This document shows positions 54,423-62,380 of a stretch of 64,000 nucleotides of DNA, piece by piece. Each line of letters starts with the position of its first letter. The stretch's first letter is position 1. A program made the translations under genes and the position numbers. Under the pieces are notes generated by a model. The model did not search any database. It had not been told where the DNA came from and worked only from the letters and a program-made list of their open reading frames with translations. Source of the stretch: DASQZK01 sp963732905 (GTDB lineage: Bacteria; Bacteroidota; Bacteroidia; Bacteroidales; GCA-2748055); NCBI GenBank assembly GCA_963732905.1, contig CAVTBM010000006.1, forward strand, positions 1-64,000, given 5' to 3'.

Positions 54423-56744
54423 ATGAAAACACCGCAATTTTCAAATATCGAAAAATTCTTTTTCGAACGATCTGATGTTAAGATGATTACAACTAGGCTC
54501 CCTTACCTTCTGGTCAATAATTTTCCAGAACTGGGTCTCCTGACAGCCCTCCGTTTTATTGAATGGGTAGCCGGAAATCCGAAGGGTGTCGTCAGCCTCC
54601 CCACCGGAAAAACACCTGAATATTTCATCAAATGGACCAAATACCTGCTTGATAACTGGGAAAAGCAGGAGGTGAAGGATATTCTTTCCACCCATGGCGC
54701 GAAGAATCTCGTTAAGCCCGAGACAAAAAATCTCAGATTTGTCCAGATGGATGAATTTTATCCCATCGACCCCTCCCAGCATAATAGTTTCTGCAATTAT
54801 GTCACGGAATTTTATATCAGGAATTTCAACCTTTCGAAAGACAATTGCCTTTTGATCAATTCTGCGGAAATACCCCTGCCGGAAGGGAAACCCTTCAGGG
54901 AGATTTTCCCCGGTCACAAGATTGATCTGACGCTTCGCAACAGGGAAGCCAATGGCGACAGGGAAATTATCCAGCAGAAAGCTATTTATATGGTCGACAA
55001 CTGGTGCCGTGAATACGAGGAGAAGATCAGGGCAATGGGTGGGATCGGCTTCTTCCTGGGCGGGATTGGTCCCGACGGACATATCGCTTTCAACGTCCGC
55101 GGCAGTGACCATTACTCTACCACGCGACTCACCGCCACCAATTATGAAACCCAGGCCGCAGCGGCCTCAGACCTGGGTGGAATCGAAGTTTCCCGTAACC
55201 GGCTTGTGATTACCATAGGACTCGGAACCATAACCTGGAATCCCGATGCTGTTGCCATTATTTTTGCAGCCGGTGAAGCCAAGGCAAAAATGGTCAGGGA
55301 TGTCCTGGAAAATGATCCCGATGTCTTGTATCCCGGAACGGCTCTTCATCAGCTGAAAAACGCCCGTTTTTACCTTACCAAAGGTGCTGCTTCAACACTG
55401 ACCGACAGCATGGAAAGATATTACCAGGAGGGAGAATGGACCTTTGAAAAAACATTCAGAGCCATCACCGATCTGTGCAAACGGATCGAAAGATACGCCA
55501 TGAAACTGAGCATGGAAGAACTGAAATCCGACTCTTATTGCCGCCTGATTCCCAATCTCAATGAAAACACTCCTGAGGAGGTCAGGTTGGAAACCATCAG
55601 GCGTATTGAACAGGGCATGGTAAAGGAAGAAAATGAAGTCTATCTCCATACCGGCCCTCATCACGATGATATCATGCTGGGTATACTTCCGCATGTCAGT
55701 CAGCAGCTGAGACAACCCAGCAATCAGTTTTACTTTTCCGTCCTTACTTCAGGCTTTACTTCAGTGACGAATGATCTTATTAAAGAAGTGCTCGAAAATA
55801 TTCTGAACCTGATGGACAAGGATGAAATAAAGATGCTTCATTATCCTGATTTCTTCAGGGATGGTTACCGCTATAAATTTGACAAGGATGTCAATCATTT
55901 TCTCAACAAGGTGGCCGAACGTGATGAATACGGGAAGAGGCGCGGACTGGCCCACCGGATGGTCAGGAATATGGTGAGCCTTTACGAACTTAAATCCACA
56001 GAAGAGCTGACCACCAAAGTAAGGGAACTCATTAACATGATTTCAGGGTTTTACGACGGAGAAAAGAACCCGCCGGATATTCAAAAGCTGAAGGGAATGA
56101 TCCGGGAATTTGAAGAAGAACTGGTTTGGGCACATTTTGGTGTGAAAGCCGGAAGCTGCCGGCACAACCGGCTGGGATTCTATAAAGGTGATATTTTTAC
56201 CGAGGAACCGGAAATACACCGTGACGTGGATCCGGTTTATGAAATGCTTTCCGAAATTAAACCAACGGTGCTTAGCCTTGCCTTTGATCCCGAAGGCAGC
56301 GGACCCGATACCCATTACAAAGTGCTGCAGGCCATAGCCGAAGCTCTCCGCCGCTATGCCAGGGAAAATGATGTATCCGGACTGAGAATAAGGGGATACC
56401 GGAATGTGTGGTACCGTTTCCACCCTGCCGATGCAAACCTTTTTATACCTGTTTCGCTCAATGCTATGGCTACTCTGGAAAATTCATTCCGTAACTGTTA
56501 TATCAGCCAGGTCAATGCCTCCTTTCCGTCGTATGAACTGGATGGTCCGTTCAGCCTGCTGACGGAAAAAATATGGGTTGAACAAATGAATGATATCCAG
56601 TTACTTTTGGGTAAGAATTTCTTTTACGAACACCCCCATCCGAAGGTAAGAGCCACACATGGTTTTGTTTTCATACGGGAGATGTCGGTGGATGAATTTC
56701 TCGGACATGCCCGTATGCTGGCAGAAAGTATGGAAGGGAAGTAG
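54423..56744 (+). CDS. NagB-like glucosamine-6-phosphate deaminase fused to a PIG-L/LmbE deacetylase-like domain
   Basis: 773 residues. N-terminal 330 residues resemble GlcN6P isomerase/deaminase: SLPTGKTPEYFIKW, RFVQMDEFYPI (Asp110 equals E. coli Asp72), and GGIGPDGHIAFNVRGSD with Asp218 and His220. The position of catalytic Glu148 of E. coli is Val225 here. Residues about 400-770 hold a PIG-L/LmbE-type domain with GPHHDDIMLG (413-416, His and two Asp retained) and a later CRHNR and LAFDPEGSGPDTHYK. Together the domains would act on amino sugar phosphates and N-acetyl groups. Fusions of this length are annotated in Bacteroidota as glucosamine-6-phosphate deaminase, but activity is uncertain given the Glu change. 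Precedes the repeat array and namZ. Confidence 0.85.
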   Translation: MKTPQFSNIEKFFFERSDVKMITTRLPYLLVNNFPELGLLTALRFIEWVAGNPKGVVSLPTGKTPEYFIKWTKYLLDNWEKQEVKDILSTHGAKNLVKPETKNLRFVQMDEFYPIDPSQHNSFCNYVTEFYIRNFNLSKDNCLLINSAEIPLPEGKPFREIFPGHKIDLTLRNREANGDREIIQQKAIYMVDNWCREYEEKIRAMGGIGFFLGGIGPDGHIAFNVRGSDHYSTTRLTATNYETQAAAASDLGGIEVSRNRLVITIGLGTITWNPDAVAIIFAAGEAKAKMVRDVLENDPDVLYPGTALHQLKNARFYLTKGAASTLTDSMERYYQEGEWTFEKTFRAITDLCKRIERYAMKLSMEELKSDSYCRLIPNLNENTPEEVRLETIRRIEQGMVKEENEVYLHTGPHHDDIMLGILPHVSQQLRQPSNQFYFSVLTSGFTSVTNDLIKEVLENILNLMDKDEIKMLHYPDFFRDGYRYKFDKDVNHFLNKVAERDEYGKRRGLAHRMVRNMVSLYELKSTEELTTKVRELINMISGFYDGEKNPPDIQKLKGMIREFEEELVWAHFGVKAGSCRHNRLGFYKGDIFTEEPEIHRDVDPVYEMLSEIKPTVLSLAFDPEGSGPDTHYKVLQAIAEALRRYARENDVSGLRIRGYRNVWYRFHPADANLFIPVSLNAMATLENSFRNCYISQVNASFPSYELDGPFSLLTEKIWVEQMNDIQLLLGKNFFYEHPHPKVRATHGFVFIREMSVDEFLGHARMLAESMEGK

Positions 56745-56812
56745 GAAGTAGGAAGTAGGGAGGAGAGAGGAGGAAGAGAGTGGGGATTAGAGAGTGGGGA
56801 TTAGAGAGAGTC
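56738..56812. repeat. Purine-rich simple repeat at the end of the NagB fusion gene
   Basis: Three copies of GGAAGTA run across and past the stop codon (TAG at 56742-56744), followed by AGAGAGTGGGGATT in two copies. Almost all bases on the plus strand are purines. A further GTAGGAAG occurs just past the 49-bp array (57169-57176). Confidence 0.8.
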
Positions 56813-56831
56813 AATGTTGTTTAGATAGGCT

Positions 56832-57168
56832 CCCTGAGCGTAGCCGAAGGTGGTCTCATTATTGCGATGTATCTGACGGTCCCTGAGCGTAGCCGAAGGG
56901 TGTCTCATTTTTGCGGTGTATCTGACGGTCCCTGAGCGTAGCCGAAGGGTGTCTCATTTTTGCGGTGTATCTGACGGTCCCTGAGCGTAGCCGAAGGGTG
57001 TCTCATTTTTGCGATGTATCTGACAGTCCCTGAGCGTAGCCGAAGGGTGTCTCATTTTTGCGGTGTATCTGACGGTCCCTGAGCGCAGCCGAAGGGTGTC
57101 TCATTTTTGCGGTGTATCTGGTGGTCCCTGAGCGTAGCCGAAGGTGGTCCCTGAGCGTAGCCGAAGGG
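56832..57168. repeat. 49-bp tandem repeat array with a CCCTGAGCGTAGCCGAAGGG core
   Basis: The core starts at 56832, 56881, 56930, 56979, 57028, 57077 and 57126 (exactly 49 bases apart), with a final core at 57149 after a shortened 23-base unit. Between cores the 29-base filler (TGTCTCATTTTTGCGGTGTA, then TCTGACGGT) is nearly identical, with single-base changes such as gcgat/gcggt and GCGTAGCC/GCGCAGCC. Each core has CCCT/AGGG ends and is quasi-palindromic. Not coding: 49 is not a multiple of three. Cores of similar sequence are, to my knowledge, dispersed in many Bacteroidota genomes. Confidence 0.9.
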
Positions 57169-57211
57169 AGTAGGAAGACTTTGCAAAGTGCCGCAGGCTG
57201 GAACGGGAAAG

Positions 57212-58384
57212 TTATGGATAAAGCAGGTATTTCCCCCTTATTTTTTTGAACCTGTCCAATCCCGGTTTCCAGCTTTGCCTGATGGCTTCTTCTGAAAGTC
57301 CTTCCCGGATTTGCTGTCGTAACGTTTCAGTTCCGGAGAGTTTTTCAAAATACGTGTTAAAAAATCCGTCCTTATTCCCGGAGTTTTGATAGGCTTCTAT
57401 GAGCCATGTGAGAATGAGACCGTTCCATTGTCGGGTTGGGGGAGTATACTGGCGGAGATCAACTCCACGGCATATCTTGTCTTCATACTTTGGATGCAGT
57501 GACATACCGGGGATGCTATGGGGCGTGAAGTTAAAATCTCCTTTCTTAAGATCCGGACTACCAAATACCTGGAAAGGAAACGGGGTCCCGCGGCCCACAC
57601 TGATCCTGGTTCCCTCAAAAAAAGCCAGCGAAGGGTACAACCGAATGGATTGTATGTCGGGCAGGTTCGGCGACGGTGGCACAGGTGGTTCATAGTTGGT
57701 CAGGTGGTCATAATTTAAGCACCTGATTACTTTGAGGGAGCATTTCACGCCATTGGCCAGCCAGCCTTCGCCGTTAATCATAAGCGCATATTCACCGATG
57801 GTCATCCCGTAAACCACGGGGACAGGATCCAAACCCACAAAGGATGCGTTTTCTTTTTCAAGTACCGGACCGTCAATATAGTTGCCATTTGGATTGGGGC
57901 GGTCGAGAATGATCAGTGGTATAGTGTTTTCCGCACAGGCTTCCATCACATATTGTAAAGTCGAGATATAGGTATAAAACCGCACGCCTACATCCTGGAT
58001 ATCGAAGAGCACTATGTCAATATCAGCAAGGTCTGTAGCCAGAGGTTTAGTATGATTTCCGTAAAGTGAAACAACAGGTAATCCGGTCAGGGAATCGATA
58101 CTGCTACCAATCGGCTGACCTGCCTCACTATTTCCCCTGAAGCCATGTTCGGGGGAAAATACCCTGACCAGATGTATCCTCAGGGCCAATAAACTGTCAG
58201 CGAGATGGGTATGCCCGATGAGACTGGTCTGATTTGCCACCAGTGCTATACGTTTTCCTGAAAGCAGTGGAATATATTCGCCGGTCCGTTCAGCACCAGG
58301 GATTACGACAGTTTTTCGGATGGCTTTTCCCGGTGAACATGAGAGGATGCCCGCCAGAATGCATAATACCAGTGTTTTGCCCAT
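57212..58384 (-). CDS. namZ: DUF1343 (NamZ-type exo-beta-N-acetylmuramidase) lipoprotein
   Basis: 390 residues with a lipoprotein signal (CILAGILSC, Cys16). DUF1343 signatures: RIALVANQTSLIG, RVFSPEHGFRGNSEAG, SLYGNH, LFDIQDVGVRFYTYISTLQYVMEA, LDRPNPNG and IGRGTPFPFQVFG-like SVGRGTPFPFQVFGSP. The Bacillus subtilis family member NamZ cleaves terminal N-acetylmuramic acid from peptidoglycan fragments, which implies a role in cell-wall salvage in the periplasm. Convergent with the NagB fusion across the repeat array. Gene symbol by family; activity not proven here. Confidence 0.85.
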   Translation of the reverse strand: MGKTLVLCILAGILSCSPGKAIRKTVVIPGAERTGEYIPLLSGKRIALVANQTSLIGHTHLADSLLALRIHLVRVFSPEHGFRGNSEAGQPIGSSIDSLTGLPVVSLYGNHTKPLATDLADIDIVLFDIQDVGVRFYTYISTLQYVMEACAENTIPLIILDRPNPNGNYIDGPVLEKENASFVGLDPVPVVYGMTIGEYALMINGEGWLANGVKCSLKVIRCLNYDHLTNYEPPVPPSPNLPDIQSIRLYPSLAFFEGTRISVGRGTPFPFQVFGSPDLKKGDFNFTPHSIPGMSLHPKYEDKICRGVDLRQYTPPTRQWNGLILTWLIEAYQNSGNKDGFFNTYFEKLSGTETLRQQIREGLSEEAIRQSWKPGLDRFKKIRGKYLLYP

Positions 58385-58836
58385 ATGATCCTGATTTTCG
58401 GTTACGAAGATAAAACATAATTTCCGAAATGGACAGGATTCCGCAGTGAGACTGAGGACTGAGGCCCTGACATGAAGTACCGGAACCTGTGGACCGGGCT
58501 GAGGGCTGATTTACGCAATGAGGATCCGGAGAATGCCGGGATGCAAAAGGTACCTCTTAACCTTCCGGGTAGTTTCAAGCCTTAATGTTGTACCTTACCA
58601 TTCCGGTGGCCATTTTTTCGTTCACAATTCCCTTCAAATCGGTAAAAAAAGGGGGTTGAACAAATAAAATAAGTCGGGCTTCTTTGAACGATCTGGATGA
58701 GAAGGGCCGGTAATACCCGGGTATTTACAAAGAAAGAGAATTTCGGTGTAAAACTCTTTGCATTCTGATCCCGGCTCATAGCTCTCCTCCTCTCTTTCTC
58801 AGGTCACAAAACATCCCCCAGATCGCAGGAATCAGG
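58385..58836. other. Intergenic region upstream of lolE and namZ
   Basis: A 452-base gap with a 14-base perfect palindrome AATACCCGGGTATT at 58712-58725. A minus-strand 65-codon open frame (58582-58779) overlaps it and is not called because it is basic and low-quality. Divergent promoters of namZ and the lolC/E gene must lie here or just inside. No RNA gene recognised. Confidence 0.5.
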
Positions 58837-58846
58837 ATGACTTTTG

Positions 58847-58854
58847 TACATTTG
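58847..58854 (+). promoter_or_regulatory. Putative -7 element (TACATTTG) for the LolC/E gene
   Basis: Exact TAnnTTTG match. A transcript from here would begin near 58861, after the ATG at 58837, supporting the TTG start at 58891. No clear -33 element. Confidence 0.4.
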
Positions 58855-58890
58855 CATGTATTTGTTTACAGCTTTGTCAGACTGAAAAAT

Positions 58891-60135
58891 TTGAATACCG
58901 AATTATTTATAGCGCGCCGTATCATCAGCGGCACCAAAAACCGGAAGCACTTCAGCAGTACGATCACAGGTATTGTGATCTTCGGTATTGCTCTGAGTAT
59001 AGCGGTTATGATTGCTTCAGTGGCCATTGTCACCGGTTTCAAGAAGGAGATCCGTAATAAAGTGATCGGCTTCGGATCCGATATACAGGTCATAAACTAT
59101 GACTCGAACCTCTCTTACCAGACCAAGCCGATACCCCTGAATGACACCATTGTAAAATTGTTCAGCTCGGTTCCCGGAGTGACCTCTGTTCAGCCATTTG
59201 CCATAAAGGCAGGTATTGTCAAGACCAAAACCGATATTCAGGGCCTTGTCCTGAAGGGCGTCGATAAACATTTCAACTGGACCTTCTTCGACAATTCCAT
59301 GATTGAGGGCCACCATTTTGCAGTAACGGATTCAACGCTCAGCAACAGCATCGTGATATCCTCCTGGGTGGCAAGGAAACTGAAGGTAAAACCCGGCGAT
59401 TCCTTCCAGATGTGGTTTGTTGACCAGCAGCCCAGGTTCAGGAAGTTTACCATTTCCGGGATATATGAAACCAGTTTGGCAGAATTTGATCAGACCTTCG
59501 CCATTGTCGATATAAAACATATCCAGAGGCTGAACGACTGGAGGAAAGATCAGGTAAGCGGACTTGAACTACAGATCCGTAGTTTCAATAACCTTGACAA
59601 TGTTACCTGGGATGCCCGGGATATCGCTGCTTCATTTTTTTTTGATGATGGCGCGAGGCTTAAGGTCCAGAATATTGTGGAGAGGTATCCCCAGATCTTC
59701 GACTGGCTGAGGTTACAGGATCTGAACGTGATCATTATTATAGCACTCATGCTGATCGTGGCAGGATTTAACATGATATCAGGCCTATTGATCCTGATTC
59801 TGGACAGGACCTACATGATCGGGGTACTCAAGGCGCTTGGCAGTCGTAATATGTCTATCCGCCGGATCTTCATGTATCAGTCATCCTATCTGATCCTGAG
59901 AGGACTGCTCTGGGGGAACGTGATTGGCATCGGGCTCTGCATGCTCCAGAAGAAATATGAACTTATCAGTCTGAACCCTGAAAACTACTACCTCACCACC
60001 GTCCCGGTGAACCTGGATGTTCTTCATATCCTGTTTATCAATGCCGGGGCTATGCTGGTCATCATGCTTTTCCTGATCATCCCTTCCATGCTGGTATCCC
60101 GGATCTCTCCTGCCCGAACCATCAGGTTTAACTAA
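58891..60135 (+). CDS. Lipoprotein-releasing ABC permease, LolC/LolE family
   Basis: 414 residues from TTG 58891, giving the family's usual NTELFIARRI start; an ATG at 58837 adds 18 residues that overlap the putative -7 element. Span IVIFGIALSIAVMIASVAIVTGFKKEIRNKVIGFGSDIQV, a large periplasmic domain (about 60-270), and three C-terminal spans (DLNVIIIIALMLIVAGFNMISGLLILILDRTYMIGVLKALGS). The GFKKEIRNKV and RTYMIGVLKALGS coupling helix are LolC/E marks. Extracts lipoproteins from the inner membrane; ATPase would be LolD (703-1356). Confidence 0.85.
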   Translation: MNTELFIARRIISGTKNRKHFSSTITGIVIFGIALSIAVMIASVAIVTGFKKEIRNKVIGFGSDIQVINYDSNLSYQTKPIPLNDTIVKLFSSVPGVTSVQPFAIKAGIVKTKTDIQGLVLKGVDKHFNWTFFDNSMIEGHHFAVTDSTLSNSIVISSWVARKLKVKPGDSFQMWFVDQQPRFRKFTISGIYETSLAEFDQTFAIVDIKHIQRLNDWRKDQVSGLELQIRSFNNLDNVTWDARDIAASFFFDDGARLKVQNIVERYPQIFDWLRLQDLNVIIIIALMLIVAGFNMISGLLILILDRTYMIGVLKALGSRNMSIRRIFMYQSSYLILRGLLWGNVIGIGLCMLQKKYELISLNPENYYLTTVPVNLDVLHILFINAGAMLVIMLFLIIPSMLVSRISPARTIRFN

Positions 60136-60206
60136 ATGTTGAAACGAGTTGGGGTAGCCGGAGGGAATATAAGAAACTTTGTTTACCGGTTAAACGGATA
60201 CAAGCT

Positions 60207-60214
60207 TAAATTTG
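60207..60214 (+). promoter_or_regulatory. Putative -7 element (TAAATTTG) for the Nudix gene
   Basis: Exact TAnnTTTG 19 bases upstream of the ATG at 60234. A second match, TAATTTTG at 60220-60227, is too close to the start codon to be the main one. A TTTG lies 25 bases upstream (60178-60181), longer than ideal. Confidence 0.4.
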
Positions 60215-60233
60215 AGGCTTAATTTTGGTCATT

Positions 60234-60881
60234 ATGATATCAAAAGAACTGCAACGGATCACCGGTTTACTAGCCACCGAACTAACCAAACCACTTCCCG
60301 GGAAGGCTGCTCAGTTAAGGATGGCGCCTTTCCCCAGGCGACCGGCAGAATTTGCCGCACCGGTGAGGCAGGCTGCTGTTCTGATTCTTCTGTTTCCTTC
60401 CGGTGACAATATATTCATCTGCCTTATCCGGCGGGCTGAATATGAAGGTGTACACAGTGGCCAGATCAGTTTCCCGGGCGGAATGGCAGAAATTTCGGAT
60501 TCAGGACTGGAAGATACGGCAAAACGTGAGACTTCTGAAGAAACCGGGGTTGATTCAGGAAAGATTACCATCCTTGGCAAGCTTACACCCCTACCGGTTC
60601 CGGTGAGCAGTTTTATGGTTCATCCCTTTGTCGGCTTTTTGGATGAACACCCGGAATTTGTCCCCGATCCGATCGAGGTCAGTTTCATTATTGAAGCACC
60701 TTTGAAGGTCCTGCTGGATCCCGGAGCGGTTAAAAAAGAAAAATGGAACCTCACGAATGAATCGGCGATGGTCCCATTTTATATTTCAGAAGGCCATAGG
60801 ATCTGGGGGGCAACAGCCATGATCCTTTCGGAATTCCTCGAAATTATTTCACGAGCTGAGCCAGCTCATTCGAATCGTTGA
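60234..60881 (+). CDS. CoA pyrophosphatase (Nudix, NudL/YeaB-like)
   Basis: 215 residues from ATG 60234 (an upstream TTG gives three extra residues). The UPF0035 signature FICLIRRAEYEGVHSGQISFPGG runs into the Nudix box GGMAEISDSGLEDTAKRETSEETGV (about 82-106; REUXEEXGU fulfilled). Members hydrolyse CoA and its derivatives to phosphopantetheine and 3',5'-ADP. Its end overlaps the convergent mltF gene by 38 bases. Confidence 0.85.
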   Translation: MISKELQRITGLLATELTKPLPGKAAQLRMAPFPRRPAEFAAPVRQAAVLILLFPSGDNIFICLIRRAEYEGVHSGQISFPGGMAEISDSGLEDTAKRETSEETGVDSGKITILGKLTPLPVPVSSFMVHPFVGFLDEHPEFVPDPIEVSFIIEAPLKVLLDPGAVKKEKWNLTNESAMVPFYISEGHRIWGATAMILSEFLEIISRAEPAHSNR

Positions 60882-62298
60882 TATTGAGGTAGTGATTATA
60901 CCTGTACATGATATCCCTGACATAACGGTAGGTCTCTGTTCCCCTGACGTATCCGTTTTTCACCACCGGGTCGGTGAAATATTTCGGATCAGACTTTTTT
61001 AGTAGAAAATATTCTACATTATCTTGCCATTTAGTGGGATCTTTACCATATTTCGCCGTCAGATTAATGGCGTCAATCACATGACCAATACCGATATTAT
61101 AAGATGCCAGTACAAATTTCTCACGTTCCTTCGTATTGGGGACATATTTCGTCAGTTGCATATCGAGCCAGTGTATAAGACTCACACCAGCACGGATCTG
61201 GGCAGCAGGTGAAGAATTCGCATCAACACCGAATCTCTTGGCTGTTAGGGGCATGAGCTGCATGACGCCAAATGCGCCGGCCCACGACCTGGCTTGCGGA
61301 TTAAACCTCGATTCCTGGTAAATCATGGATGCAAGCAAACGCCAGTCCCAACCGATTTTCTCCCCTTCCTTCTTCAGGATGTTGTCATATCGTGAGAGGC
61401 GACCGGTTTCAGGGTAATAATATTCACTTGCGACGATGGACGCTGAACGGCTGCTGTTAAAATACTTTTGATAGAGCAGTGCATACTGGCGCGTTTTCTT
61501 AAAACCCTCCAGCCAGTCATTGATATCATTCTTGAGTTCAACGGCACCTTTTCTCACTGCCCAGGCCTGGTTCTGGGGAAAACTAATGACAGTTCCTATA
61601 TCCAGGTCGTCATAATAGGAACTATTCACCTTGGCAATATTCTCATCTGCCACGGTGTAATCAATTTCCTTCCTGGCTACCATCCTGATCAGTTGTTCAG
61701 CTTCAATGGGTACTTCGACGATGTTTACTTTTTCCCCCGTTTCTTCAGAAAGGTGGTGCAACCGTCCTGCATAGACTGAATTTTTCTGAACATAAACAGT
61801 CTTTCCTCCAAGCTGAAGGGGATTTCGTACAGGCTCTGCCGGTTGGAAAAATTCATTGTCGTCTGCATCCTTACGTTGCACAAGGACCTGCCTTGTCTGG
61901 CTGTTTGGCAGGGTGAAATCCACCAATTCCTTTCGATCGCCGGTAACCGTAAGATTTGAAGCGATCAGATCTATATCCCCGTTCTCCAGTTCTTCAAAAT
62001 TCTTTTTAAGATCGTTATTGACTTTTACTTCAAGAGGTATCCCAAGGTAATCCGAAAGTTCCTGCAATAATTCATATTGAAATCCCATCGGTTGTCCACG
62101 GTAGATAAAATAATTGATGGAATTAAAATCGGTAACGACTCTAAGCTTGCCAATTTTCCGTATTTCAGAAAGGTCCCGCACACGGGTTTTACTCTGAAGA
62201 GATGTGATCTCCTGTTGATGACTACAGGAGAACATGAAGGGAACGACCAGTACGAACAATAAAACACCAATCTTCTTTACGTCTCTGATTATTCTCAT
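60844..62298 (-). CDS. mltF: Membrane-bound lytic murein transglycosylase F
   Basis: 484 residues, lipoprotein signal (VVPFMFSC, Cys25). Residues about 45-275 are a solute-binding-like SBP_bac_3 domain (GKLRVVTDFNSINYFIYRGQPMGFQYELLQEL, GDIDLIASNLTVTGDRKELVDFTLP). Residues about 310-480 are an SLT lysozyme-like domain: catalytic Glu329 in MIYQESRFNP and the GAFGVMQLMPLTA segment, then ASYNIGIGHV. MltF cleaves peptidoglycan with anhydro-MurNAc formation; the N-terminal domain senses peptide or muropeptide ligands. Downstream of the porin gene by 82 bases on the same strand. Confidence 0.93.
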   Translation of the reverse strand: MRIIRDVKKIGVLLFVLVVPFMFSCSHQQEITSLQSKTRVRDLSEIRKIGKLRVVTDFNSINYFIYRGQPMGFQYELLQELSDYLGIPLEVKVNNDLKKNFEELENGDIDLIASNLTVTGDRKELVDFTLPNSQTRQVLVQRKDADDNEFFQPAEPVRNPLQLGGKTVYVQKNSVYAGRLHHLSEETGEKVNIVEVPIEAEQLIRMVARKEIDYTVADENIAKVNSSYYDDLDIGTVISFPQNQAWAVRKGAVELKNDINDWLEGFKKTRQYALLYQKYFNSSRSASIVASEYYYPETGRLSRYDNILKKEGEKIGWDWRLLASMIYQESRFNPQARSWAGAFGVMQLMPLTAKRFGVDANSSPAAQIRAGVSLIHWLDMQLTKYVPNTKEREKFVLASYNIGIGHVIDAINLTAKYGKDPTKWQDNVEYFLLKKSDPKYFTDPVVKNGYVRGTETYRYVRDIMYRYNHYLNINDSNELAQLVK

Positions 62299-62380
62299 AT
62301 AATAAATATTAATAGTTACTTATCGTAACTATATAATGAGGCTAGTTAAACAATTACCGTACCAAAAAGTTTAATTGCTT

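Noticed and set aside
56832..57168. CRISPR array
   Set aside because: The 29-base segments between cores are nearly identical, not unique spacers, and there are no cas genes nearby.
58582..58779. 65-codon minus-strand frame in the gap upstream of the LolC/E gene
   Set aside because: Basic, without a recognisable domain or signal peptide, and overlapping the palindrome at 58712-58725.
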